Virus record (IMG/VR): IMGVR_UViG_3300032282_005081
Location: 1-40,033 of that record
Origin: a virus
DNA length: 40,033 nucleotides
Direction: 5' to 3' (one strand)
A model generated the notes under the pieces. It searched no databases. It saw only the letters and a list, made by a program, of their open reading frames with translations, and was not told where the DNA came from. Below, in pieces: positions 9,395-16,702 of the stretch (within the stretch, counting starts at the first letter, position 1; the number at the start of each line of letters is the position of its first letter). The position numbers and the translations under genes were made by a program.

Positions 9395-10746
9395 TAACTA
9401 ATTCCTATAATTCTTAGAGTATTATAAGAAGAAGCTATGGCAGAAGCACTGTTTAATCCAGAAGCTTGCATTATTGTTGAGACAGCAGTTGCAGTTGTCA
9501 TAGTTGAAATTGATGATACCAATCCTGAAATATTTGAAAAATTTGCTATATTTCCTATGTTTACTATACTAGAAATACTCAGACCAGATATTAAATTATT
9601 TAAATTTGTTAATGATGAAGGTAAAGCAAACGCGGTATTTGTTGCTTGTTGCATTTTTTTAGCAAAGGCAATATTTTTATTAAATTTATCTAAAGTTTGT
9701 TGCACAGATGATTGTGAAAGAACAGATTGTGGTAGAAATTGATTTTTTGTCAAATTAGTTGCAACACCAACAACGCCCATGATATTATTTATCAAGGACA
9801 AATTGATTGATGCATTTTTTCCAAGAGATTTTTCCATACCTTGATTTTGTATGACTGTGTTTTGCTCTGATAAAGCATTGTTTATTATAGTCGTTGTCAA
9901 TGTATTAGATATTACATATGGCTCAAATGTTCTTGCAATTGCTTGCTCTGAATTTGACACAATTTCATCATCAGAAGTCTCAAATGGATTTTGATAACTA
10001 TATCTTTTACTGTAAACAAATACAGTTGAATCATCTGGATTTTGCCACTGAATATAGCCAGGATATGGGTCTGATTCTTGGTCATAATATTGTTGTATGT
10101 ACAAATCAGGAACATTTTCGTATGTATAAAGAGGAGATGGTACTATATCACCATAAGTTATTGGAGGAATAGTTCTTGATTGTATTCCTGTATCTCCACT
10201 GATCATTGCTTCTTGAATTATAGTAGCAAGAGAATTTTTTACCATATCTTGATATTCAGAGTTTATTTGATTTATTTTTCCAAAAGCAAGACATGTTTCA
10301 AATGCTAGTATTACTACTTCAAAACCATATTTTTCACATAGAATTCTCAATGCGCCAGTCAAAGCATCGTTTGTTTTTTCGTTATGAGAAGCAGTATCAT
10401 TTGAACTCATAACACCTCTTGCCATTTTCATTGCTTTGAACATTCCAGCAAGAATTTGAGATTTTCCAAGAGGATCGGCTTTTAACACTGCTTCTGGTAA
10501 TTTTAATTTTGGATCAACAGATGCAGTTGTTGGATTATCAGCATTAGGTGCTTTTATGCTTCTAATTGTTGCAAGTAGTTTTTGACCTTCATCTAAAATT
10601 GATTGAGGTTGTGTATATTTGTCATTTAATGATAGAAACGGTTTACCACTAGCCACGGCATTAAAAGGATTTTTATCAAATCCTGGTGTATCAACACCCT
10701 CTGTTCCAGGTTTATTTCTTTGCGTGTCTGGTTTATTTTCAGGCAC
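9394..10746 (-). CDS. gp5-middle-like baseplate hub protein (GTG start)
   Basis: 450 residues if started at the GTG at 10746. That GTG has an AGAGGAG Shine-Dalgarno 9 nt upstream and lies 5 nt before the TGA of the OB-fold gene, so the two are translationally coupled. The N-terminus is a Pro/Asn-rich linker like that after the OB fold in T4 gp5. No lysozyme motif is visible. The C-terminal 150 residues are rich in Ile, Ser, Asn and Leu and look helical and repetitive. Its place between the OB-fold and spike genes suggests that it is the central part of a split gp5. Function is inferred from position. A longer frame opens from a TTG at 10776, but its ribosome site is worse. Confidence 0.6.
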   Translation of the reverse strand: MPENKPDTQRNKPGTEGVDTPGFDKNPFNAVASGKPFLSLNDKYTQPQSILDEGQKLLATIRSIKAPNADNPTTASVDPKLKLPEAVLKADPLGKSQILAGMFKAMKMARGVMSSNDTASHNEKTNDALTGALRILCEKYGFEVVILAFETCLAFGKINQINSEYQDMVKNSLATIIQEAMISGDTGIQSRTIPPITYGDIVPSPLYTYENVPDLYIQQYYDQESDPYPGYIQWQNPDDSTVFVYSKRYSYQNPFETSDDEIVSNSEQAIARTFEPYVISNTLTTTIINNALSEQNTVIQNQGMEKSLGKNASINLSLINNIMGVVGVATNLTKNQFLPQSVLSQSSVQQTLDKFNKNIAFAKKMQQATNTAFALPSSLTNLNNLISGLSISSIVNIGNIANFSNISGLVSSISTMTTATAVSTIMQASGLNSASAIASSYNTLRIIGIS

Positions 10747-11029
10747 TTGGTAATGCTCCTCTTGAGAACGAACCAAATATTATAGGATATTGTTGTAAAC
10801 TATCATCCATATGATATCCTACAATCACTCTCGACCCAACTTCTAGTCCAACAGGGACTATACCAACCCTTCCAGTCGCGGCAGATGTTACTGGTTGTAA
10901 AGGTATTGCCCAAGGCAAATGATCGTCTTTAATATATTGTTCATCGTCTTGATAGTTATAAACTCTTACTTTTACTCTGCCTGATTTTAATGGGTCTTTT
11001 ATGTCTCTTACTTCTGCAATGTAAAACAT
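10739..11029 (-). CDS. 5: gp5 N-terminal OB-fold domain as a separate hub protein
   Basis: 96 residues matching the first domain of T4 gp5: FYIAEVRDIKDPLKSGRVKV resembles FFGVVEDRMDPLKLGRVRV, LPWAIPLQPVTSAATGRVG resembles LPWMSVIQPITSAA, and GSRVIVGYHMDD...PIIFGSF resembles the GTRVYGHFLD...GIVLGTY end. In T4 this domain docks onto gp27 in the hub. Here the protein stops just after it, without lysozyme or spike. Upstream, the gp27-like gene overlaps by 1 nt. Downstream, a GTG-start gene overlaps by 8 nt. Confidence 0.8.
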   Translation of the reverse strand: MFYIAEVRDIKDPLKSGRVKVRVYNYQDDEQYIKDDHLPWAIPLQPVTSAATGRVGIVPVGLEVGSRVIVGYHMDDSLQQYPIIFGSFSRGALPSA

Positions 11030-12255
11030 TAAAATTCGCCTTCTTTATTAGAAGCTTTTACAACTTTTAAAACCATTGTATATCTAGGATTTTGACCCAG
11101 AGGCTTCACTATATGTGTTATTCTTGTTACTAACGCCTTTCCATTAAATTGCGTTTCGTTTTTACCAGAAACACTCGGATCAGCCTTTTTTGGTATATTC
11201 AACTCAATCATCGAACCAAGTTTTATTTTAGGATTTCCATATACTTCTAAATCTCCGCTATTTTGTGTCAGAAGAGCTATAAATGCTGCTCTATTCTGCC
11301 TCGCTTCTGGAACTCTATTTGGGTTTCTATTGTTGGCATTATCGTTGATAGTTGTTATTTGAACTTCATGAGTTGTACTCGGAGCTTCTAATGATCTATT
11401 ACCATCAGCTGTGTAAAATTGTGGTTTTCTTGAATCTACCTTAGTAATATAATTAGTTGTCATATTAATTGATGCTTGTGCGCTTTTAGACAAAGGTCTA
11501 GAAGGTGTAAAAAAAGAATCATTGACATTGAACCAAATTATTGAATTTTGTCTATCTAAATCAGTAGAACCAGAACCAGAAAGAGTTGTGGTCTGTGATA
11601 ATTTTACAACAGGTGATTGTTTGAACAATTCTTCATATGTGGCAAATATAAATTTTCCTTTAGATTCATCGGTCTGAAAAAATGTAACAAAACACGATGA
11701 TTTATCTTTTGATGAAACGTGATCCATATTCAATTTTTTAAAAACTTGTAGGAAAGGTTCGTTCGAAAAAATCAATCTTCTCTGACCATCTGTAGGAGAT
11801 TTTATCTCAAAAGTTTTGTCTGTTTTAAGATATTTTTGATAAATCTGTTTAGTCATCTCAGATGTTTGTGTTTCAAAACTTTCTTGAATATAGTTTCCCT
11901 GAGAAGCCAAAATTTCTTGTAGACCTGCTCTTAAATCGTATTCTTTGGTATGCATAGCTTTATTCTCAAGAGAACCCTCTGTCAAATTCTTGTTTTGAAG
12001 AAGTTTCAAATCAAAATTTAATTTATCTTGTACAAACCCATCTATACCAAAAGTTAATTTCACATCTTCTTTGCCCGTTATTTTATATTTTCCTAATGCA
12101 TCACTATAGTCGTTCAATCTTACTTCAAGAATTGGACCAAGGGGGTTTAATATATCCTCATCTATTTTGAATCCAACAATACTCACCTGTGATGAATCTA
12201 AAGCATCCATACTTCCTATAGTAAATTTAGAAAATTTTATATCACCAACTGCCAT
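11029..12255 (-). CDS. 27: gp27-like baseplate hub protein
   Basis: 408 residues (T4 gp27 is 391). It lies immediately upstream of the gp5 OB-fold gene, the expected partner. The C-terminal quarter (RQNRAAFIALLTQNSGDLEVYGNPKIKLGSMIELNIPKKA, given here in parts: YGNPKIKLG and MIELNIPK) carries the phage hub/VgrG-like motif in which a beta-barrel domain ends with a length-scale G(N/D)P.I..G. LVTRITHIVKP...YTMVLKVVK follows. The hub trimer connects the tail tube to the gp5 spike. The call rests on C-terminal motifs plus gene order, since the N-terminal half is diverged. Confidence 0.7.
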   Translation of the reverse strand: MAVGDIKFSKFTIGSMDALDSSQVSIVGFKIDEDILNPLGPILEVRLNDYSDALGKYKITGKEDVKLTFGIDGFVQDKLNFDLKLLQNKNLTEGSLENKAMHTKEYDLRAGLQEILASQGNYIQESFETQTSEMTKQIYQKYLKTDKTFEIKSPTDGQRRLIFSNEPFLQVFKKLNMDHVSSKDKSSCFVTFFQTDESKGKFIFATYEELFKQSPVVKLSQTTTLSGSGSTDLDRQNSIIWFNVNDSFFTPSRPLSKSAQASINMTTNYITKVDSRKPQFYTADGNRSLEAPSTTHEVQITTINDNANNRNPNRVPEARQNRAAFIALLTQNSGDLEVYGNPKIKLGSMIELNIPKKADPSVSGKNETQFNGKALVTRITHIVKPLGQNPRYTMVLKVVKASNKEGEF

Positions 12256-12256
12256 T

Positions 12257-13120
12257 TTACTCTGCCATCAACGTTCTTAGATTTTCATATGTAATATCAG
12301 AATATGCTTTATCTAGAATAGTTAAAGATTTGAAGTATTCATTTCTTTCTGTCTCATAAGTAAAATAAGACACTTCTTTCCAATATACTTGTTCTTCTGC
12401 TGGTATATTAGTTGATACAACATTTATTGTTGAAGTTATACTTGTATTTACACCGCTCTCTAGACCATAAACATAACTGCCGCTCACATATGGTCCATCA
12501 TAATTACCAATAACATGTTGTAAATATAAAGTTCCGTTATTAGCAGCTACTACTTGACCAGCCGCTGTATTCGAACCAAAAACAACATGACAAAGCTCAT
12601 CATTAATAAATGATGTATTACTCACTTGATATGAAACAATTCTATTTGTATTTCTTTTCCAGTCTATTTTTTTTCTTGTATAAGAAGATATGGAACCACT
12701 TACAGAGTACAATGGCTCCCAATAATTCTGTTGAGATGCAGTTAAAGCATCATAAGCACTAACACTTATATCTTCTGATGAAACCCAATCATTAGCATAG
12801 TAAGAAATTTTGTTTATTGCATTATCCATTGAACCATATTTTGTTTTTACAAATTCTTCAAATTCATTATACTGAAGATACCACTCATAATATGGATCTG
12901 TTATTTTGTTTGACAGATAAATTATCCAGCTTTTATATGGATCTTCATAATAAGAGTTACTGAGTTGATCTGCTCTTTCATTGTCAGTTATCTCATAAGG
13001 ATAATAAACATATGGATTTTTTATAACTTTTTCCTGGACAACAACCCTTTTTGTTATGTCAACAACTTGATTATTGGAATAATTGATTATTGGAAATGTC
13101 TGAAAATATTTACTTGTCAT
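12257..13120 (-). CDS. 53: gp53-like baseplate wedge protein
   Basis: 287 residues (T4 gp53 is 196). It shows the gp53 pattern: F..FPIINYSNNQVVDITKR, YYPYEITDNERADQLSNSYY, then DPYKSWIIYLSNKITDPYYEW with FEEFVKTKYG. These match T4's YYIKGSPRPEELANAIYG, QLYWVLLMCND and YDPYYGW. The C-terminal extension has alternating Val/Ser/Asn strands. gp53 joins adjacent wedges to the hub. The ATG follows the gp48-like stop by 1 nt. Confidence 0.85.
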   Translation of the reverse strand: MTSKYFQTFPIINYSNNQVVDITKRVVVQEKVIKNPYVYYPYEITDNERADQLSNSYYEDPYKSWIIYLSNKITDPYYEWYLQYNEFEEFVKTKYGSMDNAINKISYYANDWVSSEDISVSAYDALTASQQNYWEPLYSVSGSISSYTRKKIDWKRNTNRIVSYQVSNTSFINDELCHVVFGSNTAAGQVVAANNGTLYLQHVIGNYDGPYVSGSYVYGLESGVNTSITSTINVVSTNIPAEEQVYWKEVSYFTYETERNEYFKSLTILDKAYSDITYENLRTLMAE

Positions 13121-13121
13121 T

Positions 13122-14048
13122 TTATTGTCCAGTTAATGGGTTTCTGGTCAAATTTGATATATTATTTAACCTTTGTGTTTCACTGGGAGAAAAGTAATAA
13201 CCAGCAGCCGCTCCAACAGCTCCTCCAATAACGGTTCCAATAGCTGCACCATATTTTCCTGGGAAAAATCCACCAGCGAAATTTCCAATAGCCGCTCCAG
13301 CTATTGCGCCGACCAAAGTTGCTGCGCTTCCTGTTGATTCTTCGTTAAACCAAACTTCAATTTCTTTTATTTGCATTGTTAGATTTATTACAGTTGGCAT
13401 CCCATCTTCGAAAAAAGATGGAGCTCCTGATCCTGTATAATCAATATTAATTGAAGAAATCACAGCTGGTTTAAATTTCATAATATTTGGGAAATATCCA
13501 CCAGATACAGAAATCATCACTTTATTTGGATATAACAAAAGAAGTCCAGAGCTTCTTGCTGGAAGCATATTTTTCTTAATAGTATCTAGTATCTGCAAAA
13601 GCTGACCAGCTTCTTTTTGATTTTTGGGTGTGAAAGACCAACTAAAAGAAAATTCTTTAAATGTTGGTTGTTTAAAAAGCATAATCAAATGAGGATTAAG
13701 AGCAATACCTGCAAAACTACCTGCTATAGCTGCGTTTGTACCTTGCAAACCCGCAGCAATGGCCGCTGCCTTTTCTCCACCTCCAGAAACCAAAGAAAGA
13801 CCAGCTGATGTACCAGAAACTGGTTCGTATATGACAGATTGTACGTCGTTTATCTTCTTAGGAAGCGGTAGTCTTAAACCACCATTAAACAGAGAAGTTG
13901 CTAAGTTAGATAATGTTGAACCTGTAACTCCCATTCCCGTATTTTTCTCAAATCTTAAAGTCATAAAGTATTCACCAAGATCTTCTGGAAAAGAAGTGGT
14001 TTGTGTTGGTCTTTTTCTATTTTGTGGAAAATTTGGTGGAAGAGCCAT
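13122..14048 (-). CDS. 48: gp48-like tail-tube cap/initiator protein
   Basis: 308 residues. The core reads FKQPTFKEFSFSWSFTPKNQKEA, LPARSSGLLLLYPNKVMISVSGG and ISSINIDYTGSGAPSFFEDGMPTVINLTMQIKEIEVW. This is the gp48/gp54 pattern in which one protomer has a tail-tube fold and starts the tube on the baseplate. The last 70 residues are Gly/Ala-rich with Gly-zipper repeats (GAIAGAAIGNFAGG, GTVIGGAVGAAAG), as in other tube-cap proteins. It is the first gene of the leftward late operon, 35 nt from a TATAAATA box. A separate gp54-like gene lies across the divergent promoter, so gp48 is the better name here. Confidence 0.8.
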   Translation of the reverse strand: MALPPNFPQNRKRPTQTTSFPEDLGEYFMTLRFEKNTGMGVTGSTLSNLATSLFNGGLRLPLPKKINDVQSVIYEPVSGTSAGLSLVSGGGEKAAAIAAGLQGTNAAIAGSFAGIALNPHLIMLFKQPTFKEFSFSWSFTPKNQKEAGQLLQILDTIKKNMLPARSSGLLLLYPNKVMISVSGGYFPNIMKFKPAVISSINIDYTGSGAPSFFEDGMPTVINLTMQIKEIEVWFNEESTGSAATLVGAIAGAAIGNFAGGFFPGKYGAAIGTVIGGAVGAAAGYYFSPSETQRLNNISNLTRNPLTGQ

Positions 14049-14063
14049 TTCCTGTCCTATTTT

Positions 14064-14090
14064 AATAAATATAACTTTGTATTATTTATA
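14064..14090. promoter_or_regulatory. Divergent late promoters between the two structural operons
   Basis: The minus strand has an exact TATAAATA (14083-14090), 35 nt before the gp48-like start. The plus strand has AATAAATA (14064-14071), a 7/8 match to the same late box, 31 nt before the gp4 start. The two boxes point away from each other within a 54-bp gap. They should serve all leftward and rightward structural genes in concert with gp33. Confidence 0.6.
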
Positions 14091-14102
14091 TCGAGAGAAG
14101 AA

Positions 14103-14546
14103 ATGGTGAAATATCAAGGATACTTTAAACCTCAAAACCCTAAAAAATACAAAGGTGATCCCACAAATATAGTTTATCGTTCTGGGTGGGAGTTAAAGCT
14201 TATGTTAGAATTAGATAAAGACAAATCTGTAGTCAGCTGGGGATCTGAAGAAATAATAATTCCATATCGTTCCCCGATTGACAACAGAATACACAGATAT
14301 TTTGTAGATTTCATTGTAACGAAAATAAATAGTGAAGGTAAAAAAGAAACTTCTTTGATAGAGATAAAACCGTTGAAAGAAACTGTTCCTCCACAATTAA
14401 AAGACAAGAAAAACAAGAGATATCTAACAGAAGTTACTAGATGGGGAATTAATGATGCAAAATGGAAAGCAGCTAAAGAATATTGTAAAGATAAAGGATG
14501 GCAGTTTCACATTTTTACAGAAAAAGAATTAAATATAAGGTGGTAA
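14103..14546 (+). CDS. 4: gp4-like head completion protein
   Basis: 147 residues, against 150 in T4 gp4. Conserved blocks run along the whole length: YQGYFKPQNPKKYKGDPTNIVYRS, W.SEEIIIPY.SPID...HRYFVDF, LIEIKP and RYLTEVTRWGINDAKWKAA..YC.D.GWQFHIFTEKEL. The W..S (E), YFVDF (D) and EIK residues form a PD-(D/E)xK-like set, and the family has a TnsA-like nuclease fold. gp4 acts on filled heads before tail joining. I chose the ATG at 14103, not upstream starts, because it follows GAGAGAAG and the family begins here. The stop abuts the next ATG. Confidence 0.93.
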   Translation: MVKYQGYFKPQNPKKYKGDPTNIVYRSGWELKLMLELDKDKSVVSWGSEEIIIPYRSPIDNRIHRYFVDFIVTKINSEGKKETSLIEIKPLKETVPPQLKDKKNKRYLTEVTRWGINDAKWKAAKEYCKDKGWQFHIFTEKELNIRW

Positions 14547-15104
14547 ATGGCTATCCAAACTCCAAATTTTAGAACCGCTAAAGAAGCAGCAGACTGGTAC
14601 ACATCTCAAATCCAAAATATCGGATCTCAAGGATTTTCGTTTTCCGAAGAAACTCAAAAAAATAAAAATTTCACCACAATAACGATCGGAAAAATGTTCT
14701 TGTTTGCTTATGACGCAAAATATAAAGACACTTTACCATTTTTTGATCAATTTCCTCTAGTAATACCCTTTGAATTTGTAAATCAAGGTTTTATGGGATT
14801 AAATTTACACTATTTGCCTCCTGGAGCCAGAGGGTCTCTTTTAGATGCTTTGGCCTCTACTATGAATAATGATAAATATAATGACACAACTATACTTCAA
14901 ATAAATTATCAGTTATTGAAGCAGTCTGCTAATGCGTTCTCAGGTTATGAAAACTGTGTAAAAAAATATCTTTTTGGTCATGTAAAAAGCCAATTAAAAT
15001 ATATTGATCCAAAAGATTGGGATAAAGTAGTTATGTTACCAATTCATAAATGGTATATAAATCCAAATTCGAAATATTCTTCAAAAGCCTCTCCTCCCTA
15101 CTAG
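14547..15104 (+). CDS. Conserved T4-like protein of unknown function next to gp4
   Basis: 185 residues. I recognise the central motif FAYDAKYKDTLPFFDQFPLV followed by F.N.GFMGLNLHYLPPGAR and LLDAL, which recurs in T4-like phages, but I do not know its function. The start codon directly follows the gp4 stop and the next gene is gp54-like, so it should be a late, virion-related protein. T4 places gene 2 (DNA end protector) beside gene 4. I see no motif that proves this is gp2, so that idea is position only. Confidence 0.6.
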   Translation: MAIQTPNFRTAKEAADWYTSQIQNIGSQGFSFSEETQKNKNFTTITIGKMFLFAYDAKYKDTLPFFDQFPLVIPFEFVNQGFMGLNLHYLPPGARGSLLDALASTMNNDKYNDTTILQINYQLLKQSANAFSGYENCVKKYLFGHVKSQLKYIDPKDWDKVVMLPIHKWYINPNSKYSSKASPPY

Positions 15105-15113
15105 GAAATACAA

Positions 15114-15800
15114 ATGCCTTTTAATATAAACAGCTTTAAAACAAATATTGTTGATTATGGTTATCTTCCAACAAACAAATTTGAATTGTTTTTGTCACCC
15201 CCCGCTATATTGAGAAATTCAAACATCAATACGCTTGGCACTGATGCTCCTGTTGAAAGAATAATCAAAAATCATCAATTCAGAATAAATCAAATAAGAG
15301 CTCCTGGAGTAAATCTTTCTGTTGTTGATAACGCTGTATATGGTATAGGCACAAATCAAAAATTCCCAGTCAATGCACAATTTAATGATATGTCTTTTGA
15401 AATTTTTTCCGATGGATATGGAGAAATTTGGCAATTTTGGCATAATTGGATAAACACAATTTTTGGATTTACCAGCACAACCAATGCTGCTACTGGTCAA
15501 GCAAATAAATTTGCCTCGTATACTGCAAAGTATAAGGACGAATATTCTACAACTATCCAATTGAGAATATATGACAATTTTGGAAATGATATACAAAATT
15601 TCAATTTTTTTGAGGCTTTTCCTATATCGTTAAGGGAAGTACCGTTATCATGGGGCGCGAGTAATGATATGATCAAATTAACTGTTGGTTTGACATATAA
15701 AGAACATACAATAGATGGTTCTTCAGTGACTAAAAATTTAAACACATTGAACAGTGGAGTTTCTTCAACTGGATTTACTTCAGAAATGGGCTATTTGTAA
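15114..15800 (+). CDS. 54: gp54-like tail-tube initiator protein
   Basis: 228 residues. The opening (FNINSFKTNIVDYGYLPTNK then FELFLSPP) resembles T4 gp54's YSLEEFNNQAINADFQRNNMFSCVF. The middle (IRAPGVNLSV... FPVNAQFNDMSFEIFSDGYG with IWQFWHNWI) and the end (FEAFPISLREVPLSWGASND with KLTVGLTYKEH) follow the tail-tube fold shared by gp19, gp48 and gp54. It lacks the C-terminal extension of T4 gp54 (320 aa). In T4, gp54 lays the first ring of the tube on gp48. A gp19-type tube protein is an alternative, but two tube-cap genes flanking the promoter favour gp54. Confidence 0.7.
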   Translation: MPFNINSFKTNIVDYGYLPTNKFELFLSPPAILRNSNINTLGTDAPVERIIKNHQFRINQIRAPGVNLSVVDNAVYGIGTNQKFPVNAQFNDMSFEIFSDGYGEIWQFWHNWINTIFGFTSTTNAATGQANKFASYTAKYKDEYSTTIQLRIYDNFGNDIQNFNFFEAFPISLREVPLSWGASNDMIKLTVGLTYKEHTIDGSSVTKNLNTLNSGVSSTGFTSEMGYL

Positions 15801-15821
15801 TATATTATTGGAGATTAAATA

Positions 15822-16532
15822 ATGTCTTTGCCGAAAATAAACTATCCTATCTATAATATCAAAATACCTTCTTTAAAGAAATCTTTTAAATTTAGACCTT
15901 TCCTAGTAAAAGAAGAAAAACTGTTGTTAATGGCTAAAGAATCTCAAAATTCTTCAGATATTTTGACAACAGTGAAACAAATTGTGAATAATTGTTGTCT
16001 AGACAAAATTTTTAATGTTGATAAATTAGCTTTATTTGATCTAGAATACATTTTCTTGAAATTAAGAGCTTTTTCTGTGAATAATATTGTAAATGTTTCT
16101 TATAAAGACGAAGAAGACGAGACATTTCACGATTTTGAAGTAAATTTAGAAAAAGTTGAAGTGGTTTTTCCGGAAAAAATTGAAAATAACATAAAAATAA
16201 CAAAAAATTCTGGTATTTTGATGAAATATCCACCAGCTTCGTTGTATGACGATAAAGAATTTTTATCTCTTGATAAAGATTTTCTTTTTGAGCTGATGAT
16301 AAGGTGTATTGATAAAATTTACGAGAATGATACAATTTATGAGAGTAAAGATTACAAAAAAGAAGAGCTCGGAGAGTTTTTAGAGAGTCTAGATTTGAAA
16401 GTTTTTGAACAAATACAATTATTTTTAATAAATATCCCAAAATTAAACTATGAATTAGAATATGTTAATAAAAAAGGAAATCCTAGAAAAATTGTGTTGA
16501 GCTCACTAAACGATTTTTTTACATGGCGCTGA
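15822..16532 (+). CDS. 26: gp26/T4_baseplate-family protein (hub assembly or tail chaperone)
   Basis: 236 residues, near T4 gp26 (208). The start (LPKINYPIYNIKIPSLKKSFKFRPFLVKEEK, seen as IKIPSL..SFKFRPF and LVKEEKLLL) is the mark of the T4_baseplate family. The rest alternates acidic helices and strands (FDLEYIFLKLRAFSV), and the last third has conserved Leu/Phe/Glu residues. T4 gp26 is needed for hub assembly and may not stay in the particle. The last codons GAT TTT TTT ACA TGG CGC TGA contain a T TTT TTT slip site, followed by an open -1 frame. This is the arrangement of tail-assembly chaperone pairs. Confidence 0.8.
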   Translation: MSLPKINYPIYNIKIPSLKKSFKFRPFLVKEEKLLLMAKESQNSSDILTTVKQIVNNCCLDKIFNVDKLALFDLEYIFLKLRAFSVNNIVNVSYKDEEDETFHDFEVNLEKVEVVFPEKIENNIKITKNSGILMKYPPASLYDDKEFLSLDKDFLFELMIRCIDKIYENDTIYESKDYKKEELGEFLESLDLKVFEQIQLFLINIPKLNYELEYVNKKGNPRKIVLSSLNDFFTWR

Positions 16533-16583
16533 GTCATAACAATCTAGAAAATTATTATAAAACAACATTTTCTATGGCTCAGC
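16514..16583 (+). promoter_or_regulatory. Candidate programmed -1 ribosomal frameshift signal
   Basis: Positions 16514-16520 are seven Ts placed as T_TTT_TTT in the gp26 frame. After a 7-nt spacer, GCTGAGTCAT (16528-16537) can pair with ATGGCTCAGC (16574-16583) as 10 bp with one G-U. The 36-nt loop could allow a pseudoknot. A -1 slip reads on through TAC ATG into the 59-codon gene and gives a 293-residue fusion (232-233 residues of gp26, Tyr, then 59). Confidence 0.65.
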
Positions 16584-16702
16584 ATCATAAATATTCTATT
16601 AGTGAAATAGAAAATCTTATTCCATTTGAAAGAGATTTGTATGTTGATATGTTACTAGATTATCTCAAAAAATTAGAAGAAGAAAAACAGAAGATCCAAT
16701 AA
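16523..16702 (+). CDS. Small protein overlapping gp26; probable frameshift partner
   Basis: 59 residues (MALSHNNLENYYKTTFSMAQ then HHKYSISEIENLIPFERDLY and VDMLLDYLKKLEEEKQKIQ). The SISEIENLIPFER..YVDMLL.YL core is the kind found at the C-terminus of phage tail chaperone extensions, for example S..E...M.P.ER.IY..ML. The frame is -1 relative to gp26 and open upstream of the ATG through the slip site. The ATG has no clear Shine-Dalgarno, which favours expression as a gp26 fusion. The stop overlaps the next ATG (TAATG). T4 gp51 might be the functional counterpart. That is a guess. Confidence 0.65.
   Translation: MALSHNNLENYYKTTFSMAQHHKYSISEIENLIPFERDLYVDMLLDYLKKLEEEKQKIQ

Noticed and set aside
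10739-10776. Programmed +1 frameshift that would fuse the gp5 OB-fold and the middle protein
   Set aside because: The needed shift is +1 at GCC TGA, with no known slippery sequence, while a GTG with a strong AGAGGAG site explains the second gene. I kept two genes. A base error cannot be excluded.
10747-10776. TTG start at 10776 for the middle hub gene
   Set aside because: It has no ribosome site; the GTG at 10746 has one.
14547-15104. Naming the 185-residue gene as gp2 (DNA end protector)
   Set aside because: Only position beside gp4 supports it; no gp2 motif could be recalled or seen.
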